Positions 16,889-25,073 are shown, counted from the first letter of the stretch. The stretch: DNA of 64,000 nt from Halobaculum gomorrense (GCF_900129775.1 NZ_FQWV01000003.1:310001-374000), one strand, 5' to 3'. Notes: generated by a model from the sequence alone, not told the origin. A program made the numbers and translations.

Positions 16889-17913
16889 CAGTAGTCGTAC
16901 TTGCTCTCGTAGCCGCGCGGGGTGACCATCCGGCCGTCCCACACGTACGTGTCTTCGTTGCCGACGACGACGGTCGTGGTCATGTCCACCAGGTCCGTCT
17001 CGCCGTACGACTCCAACTCGCCGAGGGTGGTGGTCTCGACGGCCTCGTCGTCGCGCCCGGCGCCGTGGACGATCCCGACTGGCGTGTCGTCGTCGCGGTG
17101 CTCGCGGAGGATCGCACACGCCGTCTCCCAGTTCTCCCTGCGCTTGCGGCTCCACGGGTTGTAGATCGCGATCGTGAACCCCTCGCCGGCGACGGCGTGC
17201 AGACGGGACTCGATCTCGTCCATGGGCGTGAGGTGATCGGAGAGGGACACTGACACCGAGTCGTTCACCAGCGGCGCGCCCAAACGGGCGCCGCACGACT
17301 GGGCCGCGGGGACGCCGGGGACGACCTCGAAGTCGACCATCGACGCGGTCGCGCCCTTCGACTCGAGGATCTCCAGCGTGAGGCCCGCCAGCGCGTACAC
17401 GTTCGGGTCGCCCGAGCCGACGATCGCCACGTCGTTGCCGGCAAGCGCGCGGTCGATCGCCTCCTCCGTGCGCGACACCTCGCCGCACATCGGGGTGTCG
17501 TACAGTTCCTCCGCCTGCTCGGTGATCTCGTCGGGGATGAGGTCGATGTAGGTGGTGTAGCCGACGATGTGTCCGGCCTCCGCCAGCGTCGATTTCGCTC
17601 GCGCGGTCATGCCGTCGGCGTGGCCAGGGCCGAGACCAACGGCGACTAAGCGCCCGGGGTCGGCGTCGAAGTCGTCAACGGCGGCCCCGACCTTCTCGTC
17701 GGTCGTCGACGAGGAGCCGCCGCAAGCCGACGATCCCGAGGAATCCGACGCGTCCGCGTCGGTCGAGCCGGCCGTGCACCCGCCGGAACTCGATTCCGTG
17801 GCGGTGCCGCCGTCGGTCTTCGCACCGCAGGTTGTCGTCTCGGTGTCCGCGCTGTTCGTCTCGTCCGTCGACCCGCCGCAGGTCGTGTCTGTGGTATCGG
17901 TGGTGTCGCTCAT
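16888..17913 (-). CDS. cbiH: Precorrin-3B C17-methyltransferase CbiH, Cys-rich N-terminal extension
   Basis: The catalytic part (~residues 85-341) has the SAM-methylase loops VGLGPGHADGMT, VGSGDPNVYALAG and VVPGVPAAQSCGARLG, as in CbiH/CobJ, which methylates C17 and promotes ring contraction. Residues 1-75 are unusual: a Ser/Thr/Asp-rich tail with four cysteines (12, 29, 46, 64), each in a CG or CT context, at intervals of 17-18 residues. That looks like a metal-binding or redox tail. The gene precedes the ferredoxin and follows the second cbiH by 11 bp. Start ATG at 17913. Confidence 0.88.
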   Translation of the reverse strand: MSDTTDTTDTTCGGSTDETNSADTETTTCGAKTDGGTATESSSGGCTAGSTDADASDSSGSSACGGSSSTTDEKVGAAVDDFDADPGRLVAVGLGPGHADGMTARAKSTLAEAGHIVGYTTYIDLIPDEITEQAEELYDTPMCGEVSRTEEAIDRALAGNDVAIVGSGDPNVYALAGLTLEILESKGATASMVDFEVVPGVPAAQSCGARLGAPLVNDSVSVSLSDHLTPMDEIESRLHAVAGEGFTIAIYNPWSRKRRENWETACAILREHRDDDTPVGIVHGAGRDDEAVETTTLGELESYGETDLVDMTTTVVVGNEDTYVWDGRMVTPRGYESKYDY

Positions 17914-17924
17914 GGTGATGGTAT

Positions 17925-18821
17925 TCAGAAGTCCTCCACGTCACGCCCGCCGCGGGGCGTGACGAGGTACGGTCGGTAGTCGTTGCGCCAGACCTCGGTC
18001 TCGTGGGTGCCGACGAGGATGGAGGTACCCATTCCGCCGACCTTGTCGTCGTGCTCGGTCGCCTCCCCAAGGGTCGTGATCGTGTACGTCTCGCCGTCGA
18101 GGTTGCGGCCGGCGTCTCCCCGGCCGGCGTCGTTGACGATCGCCACCGGTAAGTCGTCGTGACGCTCCTCGCGAAGCACCTCGATCGCCCGCTCGTAGTC
18201 GCGCCAGCAGTTGTAGAGAACGACGACGAAGTCGGCGACGGCGGCCGCTCGGAGTTTCTCCTCGATCTCCTCCCAGCCGCGCCACTTGTCCGACAGCGAG
18301 ACGGAACACCAGTCGTTCGACAGCGGCGCGCCCAGCGTCGCCGCCAGACTCAGTCCGGCGGTGACGCCGGGGACGATCTCGATGGGGACGTCCGTCGCCG
18401 CTTCCGCCTCGGCCATCGTGAACAGGAGGTCGGACTTCCCGTACACGTTCGGGTCGCCGCCGGAGACGTGGACCACGTCCTGTCCGTCGCGGACCCGCTC
18501 GAACGCCTCGCGGGCGAGTTCGACCTGCTTGCCCATCGACGAGCGAACGAGTTCCTGGTCGCTGGCCTCCTGTTCGGATTCAGAGGGAAGCGTGCCGTCG
18601 TCGCGCAGGAAGGCCTGATACAGGTTCGAGGCGATCACGCAGTCGGCCGACTCGACGACGCGTCGCGCGCGGTCGGTCAGTTCGTCGGGCAGTCCCGGGC
18701 CGATGCCGACCACGTACAGCGTGCCGTACTCCGCGGGCGCGTCGCCGTCGGGGTCGCCGCCGGCGGCCGCGCGGGCCGAACGAAGCGACGGCGTCGCGTC
18801 GGCGCTGGCGTCGCCGCTCAT
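17925..18821 (-). CDS. Second CbiH/CobJ-type methyltransferase
   Basis: A 298-aa tetrapyrrole methylase with VGIGPGLPDELTDRA, HVSGGDPNVYGKS and IVPGVTAGLSLAATLGAP, closest in type to CbiH/CobJ. It is about 35-40% similar by eye to the neighbouring cbiH product but lacks the Cys-rich tail. Two CbiH-type enzymes side by side are common in haloarchaea; one probably does the C17 methylation and ring contraction, the other has an unassigned role. ATG at 18821 overlaps the cbiG stop by four bases (ATGA), so the two are translated together. Confidence 0.8.
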   Translation of the reverse strand: MSGDASADATPSLRSARAAAGGDPDGDAPAEYGTLYVVGIGPGLPDELTDRARRVVESADCVIASNLYQAFLRDDGTLPSESEQEASDQELVRSSMGKQVELAREAFERVRDGQDVVHVSGGDPNVYGKSDLLFTMAEAEAATDVPIEIVPGVTAGLSLAATLGAPLSNDWCSVSLSDKWRGWEEIEEKLRAAAVADFVVVLYNCWRDYERAIEVLREERHDDLPVAIVNDAGRGDAGRNLDGETYTITTLGEATEHDDKVGGMGTSILVGTHETEVWRNDYRPYLVTPRGGRDVEDF

Positions 18822-19828
18822 CGACCCACCGCCACCGTGACGCTGTTTTCGTGGCTGATCTTCTCGACGACGAGTTCGTGCTCGCGGCCGCCGGCGATGG
18901 CCGACGACTCGGAGATGCCCGGCCAGCCGATCAGCTCCTTCGAGCGCGACGGGGTCGGCCCCTCGAACTCGGTGAGCGTCTCCTTCTCGAAGCTGACGAC
19001 GCCGAGACCGCGATCCTCGGCCGCCTCCAGCAGTCCGGGTTCGTCGGCCTTGCGCGTGCCGGTGGCGACGAACTCCACGTCGGCCCACGTCGCGTCGGCG
19101 GTCTCGAGTGCCCGCTCCCACGCGTCATCGAACTGCTCGGCGGTCGCGCCCGAGACCGACCCGGTGCCGAGGACGATCCCCTCCTCGGCGTCGCTGTTGC
19201 GCTTCAGCACGGTCACGTCGTCGCCGACGAGCACCGCACGCGGCCCGTCCAGCCTGGCGACGGGTCCGAGGTCCTCGTCGAGGACAGCGAGGTTCGTCGC
19301 GACCGTCGAGTCGCCGTTGACGACATGGGCGTCCAGCGCCTTCGCGCGCTCCTCGACCCCTTGTTTGCCAGCCGCCTCGCTGGCGGTCGTCATCGCCGGG
19401 ATCGCACCCATCGACGCCAGGTCGTCTGCGACCTGGTTCGCACCGTGGTGGCCGCCCGTGAGGGGGATGGCCCACGTCAACTCCTCGTCGACGACGACCA
19501 CCGCGGGATCGTCCCACTTGTCGTCGAGCAGGGGAGCGGTCTTGCGCATGGCGATGCCGCTGGCCATCAGCCCGCAGAACACGTCGTACTCGCCCCAGTG
19601 CTCGGCGAACACGTCGCCGTGGTACTCCAGCAGGTCGATGCGTTCGTAGCGGTCGGCCAGCTCCGCCTTGATCTCCTCGGCGGTCTCGCGTTTCCGCTCG
19701 AAGGTGACGATCCCGAGCGTCTCGGCGACCTCGCCGTCCGAGTCGGGGGTCGAGCAGTGGCCGCCACCCCCGTCGGACGACGCCGCGTCGCCGGTCGATG
19801 CGTCCGTCGTGTCTTCGTCTGTACTCAT
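18818..19828 (-). CDS. cbiG: Cobalt-precorrin-5A hydrolase CbiG
   Basis: The 336-aa protein opens the delta-lactone of cobalt-precorrin-5A, releasing acetaldehyde in the anaerobic pathway. Visible family features are GLMASGIAMRKTAPLL, LTGGHHGANQVAD in the middle domain, and a C-terminal domain with FVATGTRKADEPGLLEAA and SESSAIAGG. The N-terminal 35 residues form an acidic tail with GGHC. Presence of CbiG supports an early-cobalt route beside CobN. ATG at 19828 overlaps cbiF by four bases. Confidence 0.92.
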   Translation of the reverse strand: MSTDEDTTDASTGDAASSDGGGGHCSTPDSDGEVAETLGIVTFERKRETAEEIKAELADRYERIDLLEYHGDVFAEHWGEYDVFCGLMASGIAMRKTAPLLDDKWDDPAVVVVDEELTWAIPLTGGHHGANQVADDLASMGAIPAMTTASEAAGKQGVEERAKALDAHVVNGDSTVATNLAVLDEDLGPVARLDGPRAVLVGDDVTVLKRNSDAEEGIVLGTGSVSGATAEQFDDAWERALETADATWADVEFVATGTRKADEPGLLEAAEDRGLGVVSFEKETLTEFEGPTPSRSKELIGWPGISESSAIAGGREHELVVEKISHENSVTVAVGR

Positions 19829-20655
19829 GTGGATTCCTCCGTCGTCACTGTCGTCTCGTCGTCGCCGCGGTTCGCCCAGTCGCCGTACAGGTACGAGCGC
19901 TCGTAGCCGCCACCGGTGACGGCCTCGCCGATCACCACGAGCGCCGAGGCCCGGTAGCCCGCCTCCTCGACGGCGTCGGCGATGTCGCCTACGGTCCCCG
20001 TGATCCGGTCTTCGTCGGGCCACGACGCGTGGTAGACGACCGCGACGGGGAGGTCGGGGTCGACGCCCGCGTCGAGCAGGCGCTCCATCGTCTCTCGGAC
20101 CGCGTGGGTGCCCAGGTAGATGCAGGTGGTCACGTCGCCCATCTGCACGAAGTCGGCGATGTGGTCCTCCTCGGGGTCGAGCGTCTTCCCTTGCGGACGG
20201 GTGAAGGCGACGTGGTTGGCCACCTCGTTGAGGGTGAGCTGAGTGCCGAGCGACGCGCTGGCCGCGAACGCGGCGGTCACGCCCGAGACGAAGTACGTCG
20301 GCACCCCCTCCGCCTCCAGCGCATCCATCTGTTCGAGCGCGGCGCCGTAGATGGCGGGGTCGCCGGAGTGAAGCCTGACGACAGTTCGACCGGCTTCGTG
20401 GGCGTCGCGCATCAACGGCACAAGTTCCTCGAGATCCTTCCCGATCGAGTTCACCTGCTCGGCGTGATCGCAGAACTCGTCGAGGAGTTCGCTGTTGACG
20501 AGCGACCCGGCGTGGACGACGAGGTCGGCCTCGGCCAACAGCGCCCGGCCGCGAACCGTCAACAGCCCCGGGTCACCCGGTCCGGCGCCCACGAACGGGA
20601 TACCCTCCCGGTCATCCAGCACGTCCGTCGCCGGGTCGGGGAGCGCGTCGCTCAT
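19825..20655 (-). CDS. cbiF: Precorrin-4 C11-methyltransferase CbiF (CobM)
   Basis: A 276-aa SAM methylase with GAGPGDPGLLTVRG, LHSGDPAIYGAALEQ and FVSGVTAAFAASASLG, plus VAFTRPQGKT, which is typical of CbiF. It methylates C11 of (cobalt-)precorrin-4. Start ATG 20655 overlaps the upstream cbiL by four bases. Acidic tails at both ends are the halophile additions; otherwise length is normal. Confidence 0.93.
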   Translation of the reverse strand: MSDALPDPATDVLDDREGIPFVGAGPGDPGLLTVRGRALLAEADLVVHAGSLVNSELLDEFCDHAEQVNSIGKDLEELVPLMRDAHEAGRTVVRLHSGDPAIYGAALEQMDALEAEGVPTYFVSGVTAAFAASASLGTQLTLNEVANHVAFTRPQGKTLDPEEDHIADFVQMGDVTTCIYLGTHAVRETMERLLDAGVDPDLPVAVVYHASWPDEDRITGTVGDIADAVEEAGYRASALVVIGEAVTGGGYERSYLYGDWANRGDDETTVTTEEST

Positions 20656-21383
20656 CCGTCGGCCACCTCTGCGGCCTCCCCGTCGCCGCCGGCCTCGGAC
20701 TCGGTGAAGACGGCCGTCGCGGGGTCGGTGCCGGCGTCGGGTCGGCGGGCGTACGCGAGCGTGTAGTAGTCGCGGTCCTCGATCGCGGTCGGGTCGTCGG
20801 TGACGACCGTCTCTCCCTGCTCCATGAACAGCCGTCGGCCGTACGTCACCTCGTACCCGGCGTCGACCAGGCCGTCGTGGGTCGCCGGCGCGTCGGTCAC
20901 TTTGAACAGCACCATCCGGTCGGGACCGGTGGGCGACGCGCCGCCGGCCGCTTCCCGCAGGGCGAGGCCGCTTCCGGCATCGATCTCGACGCCCAATGCC
21001 GTCGCGAACGCGGTCATCGCGGACACGCCGGGGACGGTCTCGACGTCGACGCCGGGGTGGAAGGCGTCGAGCGTCCGGCGCAGGTGGCCGAACGTCGAGT
21101 AGACGTTCGGGTCGCCCAGCGTGACGAACGCGGCGTCGCCGTCGCGAGCGACCGGTGCCACCTCTTCGGCCGCTGCCCGCCACGCACGACGGAGTTCGTC
21201 CTCGTTGCGCGTCATTGGGAAGTCCAGATCCCCGAGCGCGGACTCGTCGACGTGCTCGACGGCGACCGACCGCGAGAGTCGCCCCGGCGTGTAGACGGTG
21301 TCGACCGACTGGAGGACCCGCTGTCCTCGGACCGTGACGAGGTCCGGATCGCCGGGACCCAGCCCGATGCCATACAGCGTCAC
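20652..21383 (-). CDS. cbiL: Precorrin-2 C20-methyltransferase CbiL (CobI)
   Basis: A 243-aa SAM methylase that adds the C20 methyl to cobalt-precorrin-2. The N-terminus GIGLGPGDPDLVTVRG, the TLGDPNVYSTFGHL loop and TVPGVSAMTAFATALG place it in the CbiL group. The start is GTG at 21383, overlapping the cbiT stop by four bases; no alternative ATG lies closer to the motif. Confidence 0.92.
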   Translation of the reverse strand: MTLYGIGLGPGDPDLVTVRGQRVLQSVDTVYTPGRLSRSVAVEHVDESALGDLDFPMTRNEDELRRAWRAAAEEVAPVARDGDAAFVTLGDPNVYSTFGHLRRTLDAFHPGVDVETVPGVSAMTAFATALGVEIDAGSGLALREAAGGASPTGPDRMVLFKVTDAPATHDGLVDAGYEVTYGRRLFMEQGETVVTDDPTAIEDRDYYTLAYARRPDAGTDPATAVFTESEAGGDGEAAEVADG

Positions 21384-21967
21384 GATGCCACCTCCTCGTC
21401 GTCGCTCGCCTCGTCTTCGACGCCGCCGGTGATCACGTACACCGGGTTGTCCGACTCGAAACTCGTCGCGCCGGCGAGCTCGTAGCCGTGACTCGCCTGG
21501 AGTTGCAACACCTCGTCTAACAGCTCCCGGTCGCGGAACGCCTGAACCGCCTGTCCGGCCGTCTCCAGCCGGGAGACGTTCATCACGACTCGTTGGACGC
21601 CCGTCTCGACTGCGTGGTCGAGCACCGCCTCGAAGTTGCGCGACCCGCCGATGAATAGCGCGTCCGCGTCTGCCGGCAGCTCGTCTGGGGCTTCCGCCTC
21701 AACGAGGTCGACGGACGACAGCGGGACGTCGTTGGCGGCGAGGTTCTTGCGGGTCACGTCGAGCTTCGACCCCGACCGCTCCAACGCGGTCACCCGGCCG
21801 GCGCGGCGGGCCGCCGAGACGGTCACCGCGCCGGTGCACGACCCGACCTCCACGAAGTGATCCGTCTCGGTGAGGCCGAGCTTCGAAACTGTCACCGCTC
21901 GTACCGCGGGCTTGGTCGGCCCCGCCTTCGCGTCGTGCGGGAGCCGTATCGCCGGTGTCCGAGGCAT
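21380..21967 (-). CDS. cbiT: Cobalt-precorrin-6B C15-methyltransferase (decarboxylating) CbiT
   Basis: About 195 aa, first gene of the large cbi operon. It has a Rossmann methylase core with VEVGSCTGAVTVSAAR (SAM-binding glycine loop) and ADALFIGGSRNFEAVLDH, and PHDAKAGPTKPAVRAV at the N-terminus as in other CbiT enzymes. It methylates C15 and decarboxylates the acetate at C12 in the cytoplasm. I choose ATG 21967 because the TATA-like sequence at 21991-21998 lies about 27 bp upstream, as expected for a leaderless message. ATG 21976 and TTG 22000 are possible but too close to the box. Confidence 0.9.
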   Translation of the reverse strand: MPRTPAIRLPHDAKAGPTKPAVRAVTVSKLGLTETDHFVEVGSCTGAVTVSAARRAGRVTALERSGSKLDVTRKNLAANDVPLSSVDLVEAEAPDELPADADALFIGGSRNFEAVLDHAVETGVQRVVMNVSRLETAGQAVQAFRDRELLDEVLQLQASHGYELAGATSFESDNPVYVITGGVEDEASDDEEVAS

Positions 21968-21990
21968 CAGGTTCATAAGACGAACGGCGG

Positions 21991-22031
21991 CATATAACAA
22001 TTTGGATTGTTCTAATTCAAGTGTGATTGTT
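21991..22031 (-). promoter_or_regulatory. Promoter and candidate operator of the cbiT operon
   Basis: A TATA-like GTTATATG (minus strand) lies at 21991-21998. It overlaps a 16-bp inverted repeat, AACAATTTGGATTGTT on the plus strand at 21996-22011, with 6-bp arms. A third half-site ATTGTT follows at 22026-22031, exactly 20 bp (two helical turns) from the second arm. This layout fits a dimeric repressor binding over the promoter, for example one responding to cobalt or cobalamin; the regulator is not in the window. Confidence 0.5.
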
Positions 22032-22090
22032 TAACGTGCGGACAGCGCCGCCGCTGCTCGATGTGGCGACTCCCCGAGCTCGGGGTGTTC

Positions 22091-22450
22091 CTATCGTGGC
22101 TCCACCTCACTTGTCGTCGATTCGATGCCGAGTCGTGACGCGTCGGTGCCGAACTCCTCCGCCAAGAGCGGTGGGACGTCTTCTGGAGTAACGTCAGAGT
22201 ACCAGCGTCCGCGCGGGTGGATCGCCACCGCGGTGCCGTCTGCGCTACACAGCCCCAGACAGCTCGTCTCCGCGACGTGCACCCGCGACCAGAACACACC
22301 GCGGTCGCGGAGCCACGACGTGACGGTTTCCAGAACCGCGTCGCCGTGTGCCTCCGCGCAGGCGGCGTACTCGGAGTCGCGGGCGTTCGTGCAGACGAGC
22401 ACGTGGTCGGTGAACCCGTTCTCGTACACGTCTGAGGTGCGCTCGCGCAT
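22091..22450 (-). CDS. Thioredoxin-like [2Fe-2S] ferredoxin
   Basis: A 119-aa protein with cysteines 20, 31, 64 and 68 (VCTN, CAEAHG, TSCLGLCSADG). This is the CX10CX32CX3C spacing of the thioredoxin-like [2Fe-2S] ferredoxins, the same domain type that is fused to CbiX at 14717. It also has AIHPRGRWYSDVTPEDV, a close parallel of the CbiX fusion tail. ATG at 22450 shares one base with the cbtA stop, so it belongs to cbtB-cbtA-fdx. It probably acts in cobalt or corrin redox chemistry in the cytoplasm. Confidence 0.82.
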   Translation of the reverse strand: MRERTSDVYENGFTDHVLVCTNARDSEYAACAEAHGDAVLETVTSWLRDRGVFWSRVHVAETSCLGLCSADGTAVAIHPRGRWYSDVTPEDVPPLLAEEFGTDASRLGIESTTSEVEPR

Positions 22451-23208
22451 CAGTCGCCTCCAGCGCCGTGGCTGACCTGTCCGACGCCTCCAGTCGCGTG
22501 ATCACGTGCGCGTTCACCAGTGAGTCGAGCGTGACCCACGGCCAGTGTCAGCCACAACAGCACCTGTCCGAAGATCGTCAGTCCGACCACGCCATCCGCG
22601 AGCGTCGCCGGTACTGTGACTGTCGTTCGGTCAGTCGGCAGCACGGCCGCCACCACCGGAAGCGCCGCTACTGGTACCAGTCCGCCGACGACGGCGAACG
22701 GGGTCGGGAAGTCTGGACGCGCCTGAAGCCGCCCGTACAGCAGCATACTCGCGACCACCGCGACTGCTCCGGCGATCATCATCCCGCCGTACACGAGGAG
22801 TCGCAGTTGGACACCCAGCGAGTGGGTAGTTCCCGGCGGTGCGGGGGGGACGGCGAGCCACGGTGCGGCGGATGTCGTGAGGAATCCAGCCGTTGCGAAC
22901 ACGTAGCTCTTGACCGGTCCGGAACCGGGAACGATGGGTTCGAGAAAAAAGAACGCGACCCCGAACCCGACAGCGCCGAGCAGTATCCCCCACAGCACTC
23001 CCGAGACGACACTGATCCCGTTGAAAATGGACACCAGCGAGTCGTGCTGAATCCCCGTCGACTGCTCGTGGTCGTGGGTTCCGCTCTCGTGTCCGATCCC
23101 CTCAGCGTACCCGAGAACCGGGTTCGCCACGAGCGCGAGGAGGAGGCCGAAGATGAGACCCGCGACGACTCCCGCCTTGACACCCCGGACCAGGTACTCG
23201 ACGATCAT
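22450..23208 (-). CDS. cbtA: Cobalt transporter CbtA
   Basis: A 252-aa membrane protein with about six hydrophobic spans: GVVAGLIFGLLLALVANPV, LLGAVGFGVAFFFL, a long middle span and a C-terminal VVGLTIFGQVLLWLTLAVG. A His-rich loop (ESGTHDHEQSTG) near residue 42 is the likely metal-handling site. CbtA is the large subunit of the predicted CbtAB cobalt importer, usually found with B12 genes. It follows cbtB by one base and precedes the ferredoxin gene with a one-base overlap. Confidence 0.9.
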   Translation of the reverse strand: MIVEYLVRGVKAGVVAGLIFGLLLALVANPVLGYAEGIGHESGTHDHEQSTGIQHDSLVSIFNGISVVSGVLWGILLGAVGFGVAFFFLEPIVPGSGPVKSYVFATAGFLTTSAAPWLAVPPAPPGTTHSLGVQLRLLVYGGMMIAGAVAVVASMLLYGRLQARPDFPTPFAVVGGLVPVAALPVVAAVLPTDRTTVTVPATLADGVVGLTIFGQVLLWLTLAVGHARLTGERARDHATGGVGQVSHGAGGD

Positions 23209-23209
23209 C

Positions 23210-23395
23210 TCAGTGGCAGACGATTCCCGCTGCGTGGCGGAAGGAGTGCATCGCCTCGTGGGCGGTCGGCTCCTGAATCAACAGCAGCGCGAATCCCAGC
23301 GCTCCTGCCGTCAGTATCACCGCAGCAGCCTGTGCGGCCGTGAGTTCGTCTTTGGCGAGGCTCCACCGCTCGTGTACCGCGTTTGTTGCTGGCAT
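23210..23395 (-). CDS. cbtB: Cobalt transporter small subunit CbtB
   Basis: A 61-aa protein with one membrane span (AAAVILTAGALGFALLLIQ) and the C-terminal His motif HEAMHSFRHAAGIVCH characteristic of CbtB. It is the small partner of CbtA in cobalt import. ATG at 23395 follows an AT-rich box at 23428-23438. A Gly/Cys-type inverted repeat GCCCA-N8-TGGGC occupies the space between box and start, so expression is likely controlled. Confidence 0.9.
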   Translation of the reverse strand: MPATNAVHERWSLAKDELTAAQAAAVILTAGALGFALLLIQEPTAHEAMHSFRHAAGIVCH

Positions 23396-23409
23396 ACTCA
23401 ATCCAACTT

Positions 23410-23438
23410 GCCCAAGAACAAGTGGGCTTGTAAAATTT
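23410..23438 (-). promoter_or_regulatory. cbtB promoter with inverted repeat
   Basis: The minus strand carries AATTTTACAAG at 23428-23438 as a TATA-type box. Directly downstream is GCCCA-N8-TGGGC at 23410-23427, which lies between box and start codon, where a repressor would block transcription. The arms differ from the cbiT operator (AACAAT), so uptake and synthesis appear to answer to different regulators. Confidence 0.4.
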
Positions 23439-23514
23439 CCGTGCCGAGCGCGCGGCGGGTGATATGCGACTTCGACCGTCTGACCGCGGCTCTGCGGGTA
23501 TCCGGTCGCGCTGT

Positions 23515-24342
23515 TCACTCCCGGGGCTCACTCCACGCGAGGTGGTTGACGCTCCCGTGTTCACCGACACGTGCGGGTTCACGGAGGCCCGCTCGGACGA
23601 ACTCGATCCCTCGCTCCACGGCCGCCGACAGCGACGCTCCCCTCGCGAGTTCGGCGGCGACCGCGCTCGAGAGCGTACACCCGGAGCCGTGCGTCGCGTC
23701 GGTGGCGATGCGTTCGGCGTCGACGGCGGTCGGACCGCCCTCACCGTCGGAGATGAGCACGTCCGTGACAGTGGCGGAGTCGTCGTTGACATGGCCGCCC
23801 TTGAACAGCACCGCATCAGCGCCCCAGTCGAAAAAGCGGTCGGCGGCGCGTTCGCGTGCGGCGCTCGAGCTCGGACGCTCGCCGACGAGCTCGGCCGTCT
23901 CGTCAGCGTTCGGAGTCACGAGCGTCGCCTCTGCGAACAGGTCGCGGTAGGCGTCGACCGCCTCGGCCTCGAGCAGGCGATCACCGCTGGTCGCCACCAT
24001 CACCGGGTCGACGACGACCGGGCCGTCGAACGAGCGAAGGCAGTCGTGCACCGTCCGAACGCCCTCGACCGTCGCGAGCATCCCAGTTTTGACCGCGCCG
24101 ACGGCCACGTCGTCAACGACTGCATCGTACTGTGCCCGCACCTCGTCGGTCGGGAGGAGGTGCGTCGAGCGGACGCCCGTCGTGTTCTGTGCCGTCGTCG
24201 CGACGACGACGGAGCCGCCGTACACGCCGAGTCGGGCCATCGTCTTGAGATCGGCTTGGACACCGGCTCCCCCACTGGAGTCGCTGGAGGCGATCGCCAG
24301 CGCGTACGGAACCTCACGCGAGACTGGGTCGACCCCCGTCAT
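23515..24342 (-). CDS. thiD: Hydroxymethylpyrimidine (phosphate) kinase ThiD
   Basis: A 275-aa ribokinase-fold enzyme. It has ALAIASSDSSGGAGVQADLK at the N-terminus, VVDPVMVATSGDRLL in the middle, and ATDATHGSGCTLSSAVAAE with the anion-hole/base Gly-Ser-Gly-Cys at the end. It phosphorylates HMP and HMP-P for thiamine synthesis. Many haloarchaeal ThiD proteins carry a C-terminal ThiN domain; this one stops right after the kinase fold, and the transfer step is covered by the separate ThiE. It overlaps the SDR gene by four bases. Confidence 0.93.
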   Translation of the reverse strand: MTGVDPVSREVPYALAIASSDSSGGAGVQADLKTMARLGVYGGSVVVATTAQNTTGVRSTHLLPTDEVRAQYDAVVDDVAVGAVKTGMLATVEGVRTVHDCLRSFDGPVVVDPVMVATSGDRLLEAEAVDAYRDLFAEATLVTPNADETAELVGERPSSSAARERAADRFFDWGADAVLFKGGHVNDDSATVTDVLISDGEGGPTAVDAERIATDATHGSGCTLSSAVAAELARGASLSAAVERGIEFVRAGLREPARVGEHGSVNHLAWSEPRE

Positions 24343-25073
24343 CGGAAGTGCATCCCTCCGTTCACGCTGTGGACCTCACCGTGGGTGAACTCGCTGTCGA
24401 CGAGATACGCGACCGAGCGGGCCACCTCCTCCGGCGAACAGCTGTACTCCGGCAGGTGGGTATCGACGTTCTCGTGTCCCAGGAAGCCCGTGGCTTCGAG
24501 GTGCTCGACGATGGCGTCGTTCATCGACGTGTCGACCGGGCCGGGCGCGAGCGCGTTCACGCGGACGCCGTCCGGACCGACCTCGCGTGCGAGGGCTCGA
24601 ACGAAGCCGTGCAACCCTGCCTTGCTCGCCGCGTAGCTGGTGTCGACCGTGCCGGCGGTCCCGCCAACGCTCGACAGCACGACCAGCGATCCGGCCGACT
24701 CGCGAAGTGCCGGGAGGAACGCGCGGGCGACGCGGGCAGTGCCGGTGAGGTTCGTCTCGAGGACGCGGCCGAACTGGTCGTCGGTCGACTCCTCGAGCAG
24801 CGCGGGCTCGACGATGCCGACCGTGTGAACTACGACATCGACGCTGTCTAGCGCCGCCTCGGCCTCCTCGGCGAACCGCTCGATCGAGTCTGGATCGGTC
24901 ACGTCCAACTCCACGGCGACGGTCCGTCCCGCCTCGGAGTCTGTCGCGTCGACGAGCGCTTGAGCGCCCTCATTATCTTTGTGGTACGAACACACCACGT
25001 CGACACCGTCGTACCGTTCGACGACTGCCCGGCCGATGCCGCCCGTACCACCGGTGACGACGACGCCCGTCAC
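24339..25073 (-). CDS. Short-chain dehydrogenase/reductase in the thiamine operon
   Basis: A 244-aa SDR with the NAD(P)-binding TGGTGGIGRAVVE motif, a VVLSSVGG strand carrying the catalytic Ser, and SYAASKAGLHGFV carrying the Tyr-x3-Lys pair. Substrate is unknown; FabG-like annotation would be a default. It overlaps thiM (upstream) and thiD (downstream) by four bases each, so it is fully embedded in the operon and may act on a thiazole or pyrimidine precursor. That role is an inference from position only. Confidence 0.85.
   Translation of the reverse strand: MTGVVVTGGTGGIGRAVVERYDGVDVVCSYHKDNEGAQALVDATDSEAGRTVAVELDVTDPDSIERFAEEAEAALDSVDVVVHTVGIVEPALLEESTDDQFGRVLETNLTGTARVARAFLPALRESAGSLVVLSSVGGTAGTVDTSYAASKAGLHGFVRALAREVGPDGVRVNALAPGPVDTSMNDAIVEHLEATGFLGHENVDTHLPEYSCSPEEVARSVAYLVDSEFTHGEVHSVNGGMHFR

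Noticed and set aside
21968-22090. Cobalamin riboswitch ahead of cbiT or cbtB
   Set aside because: No B12-box or long structured leader; TATA spacing indicates short or no leaders.
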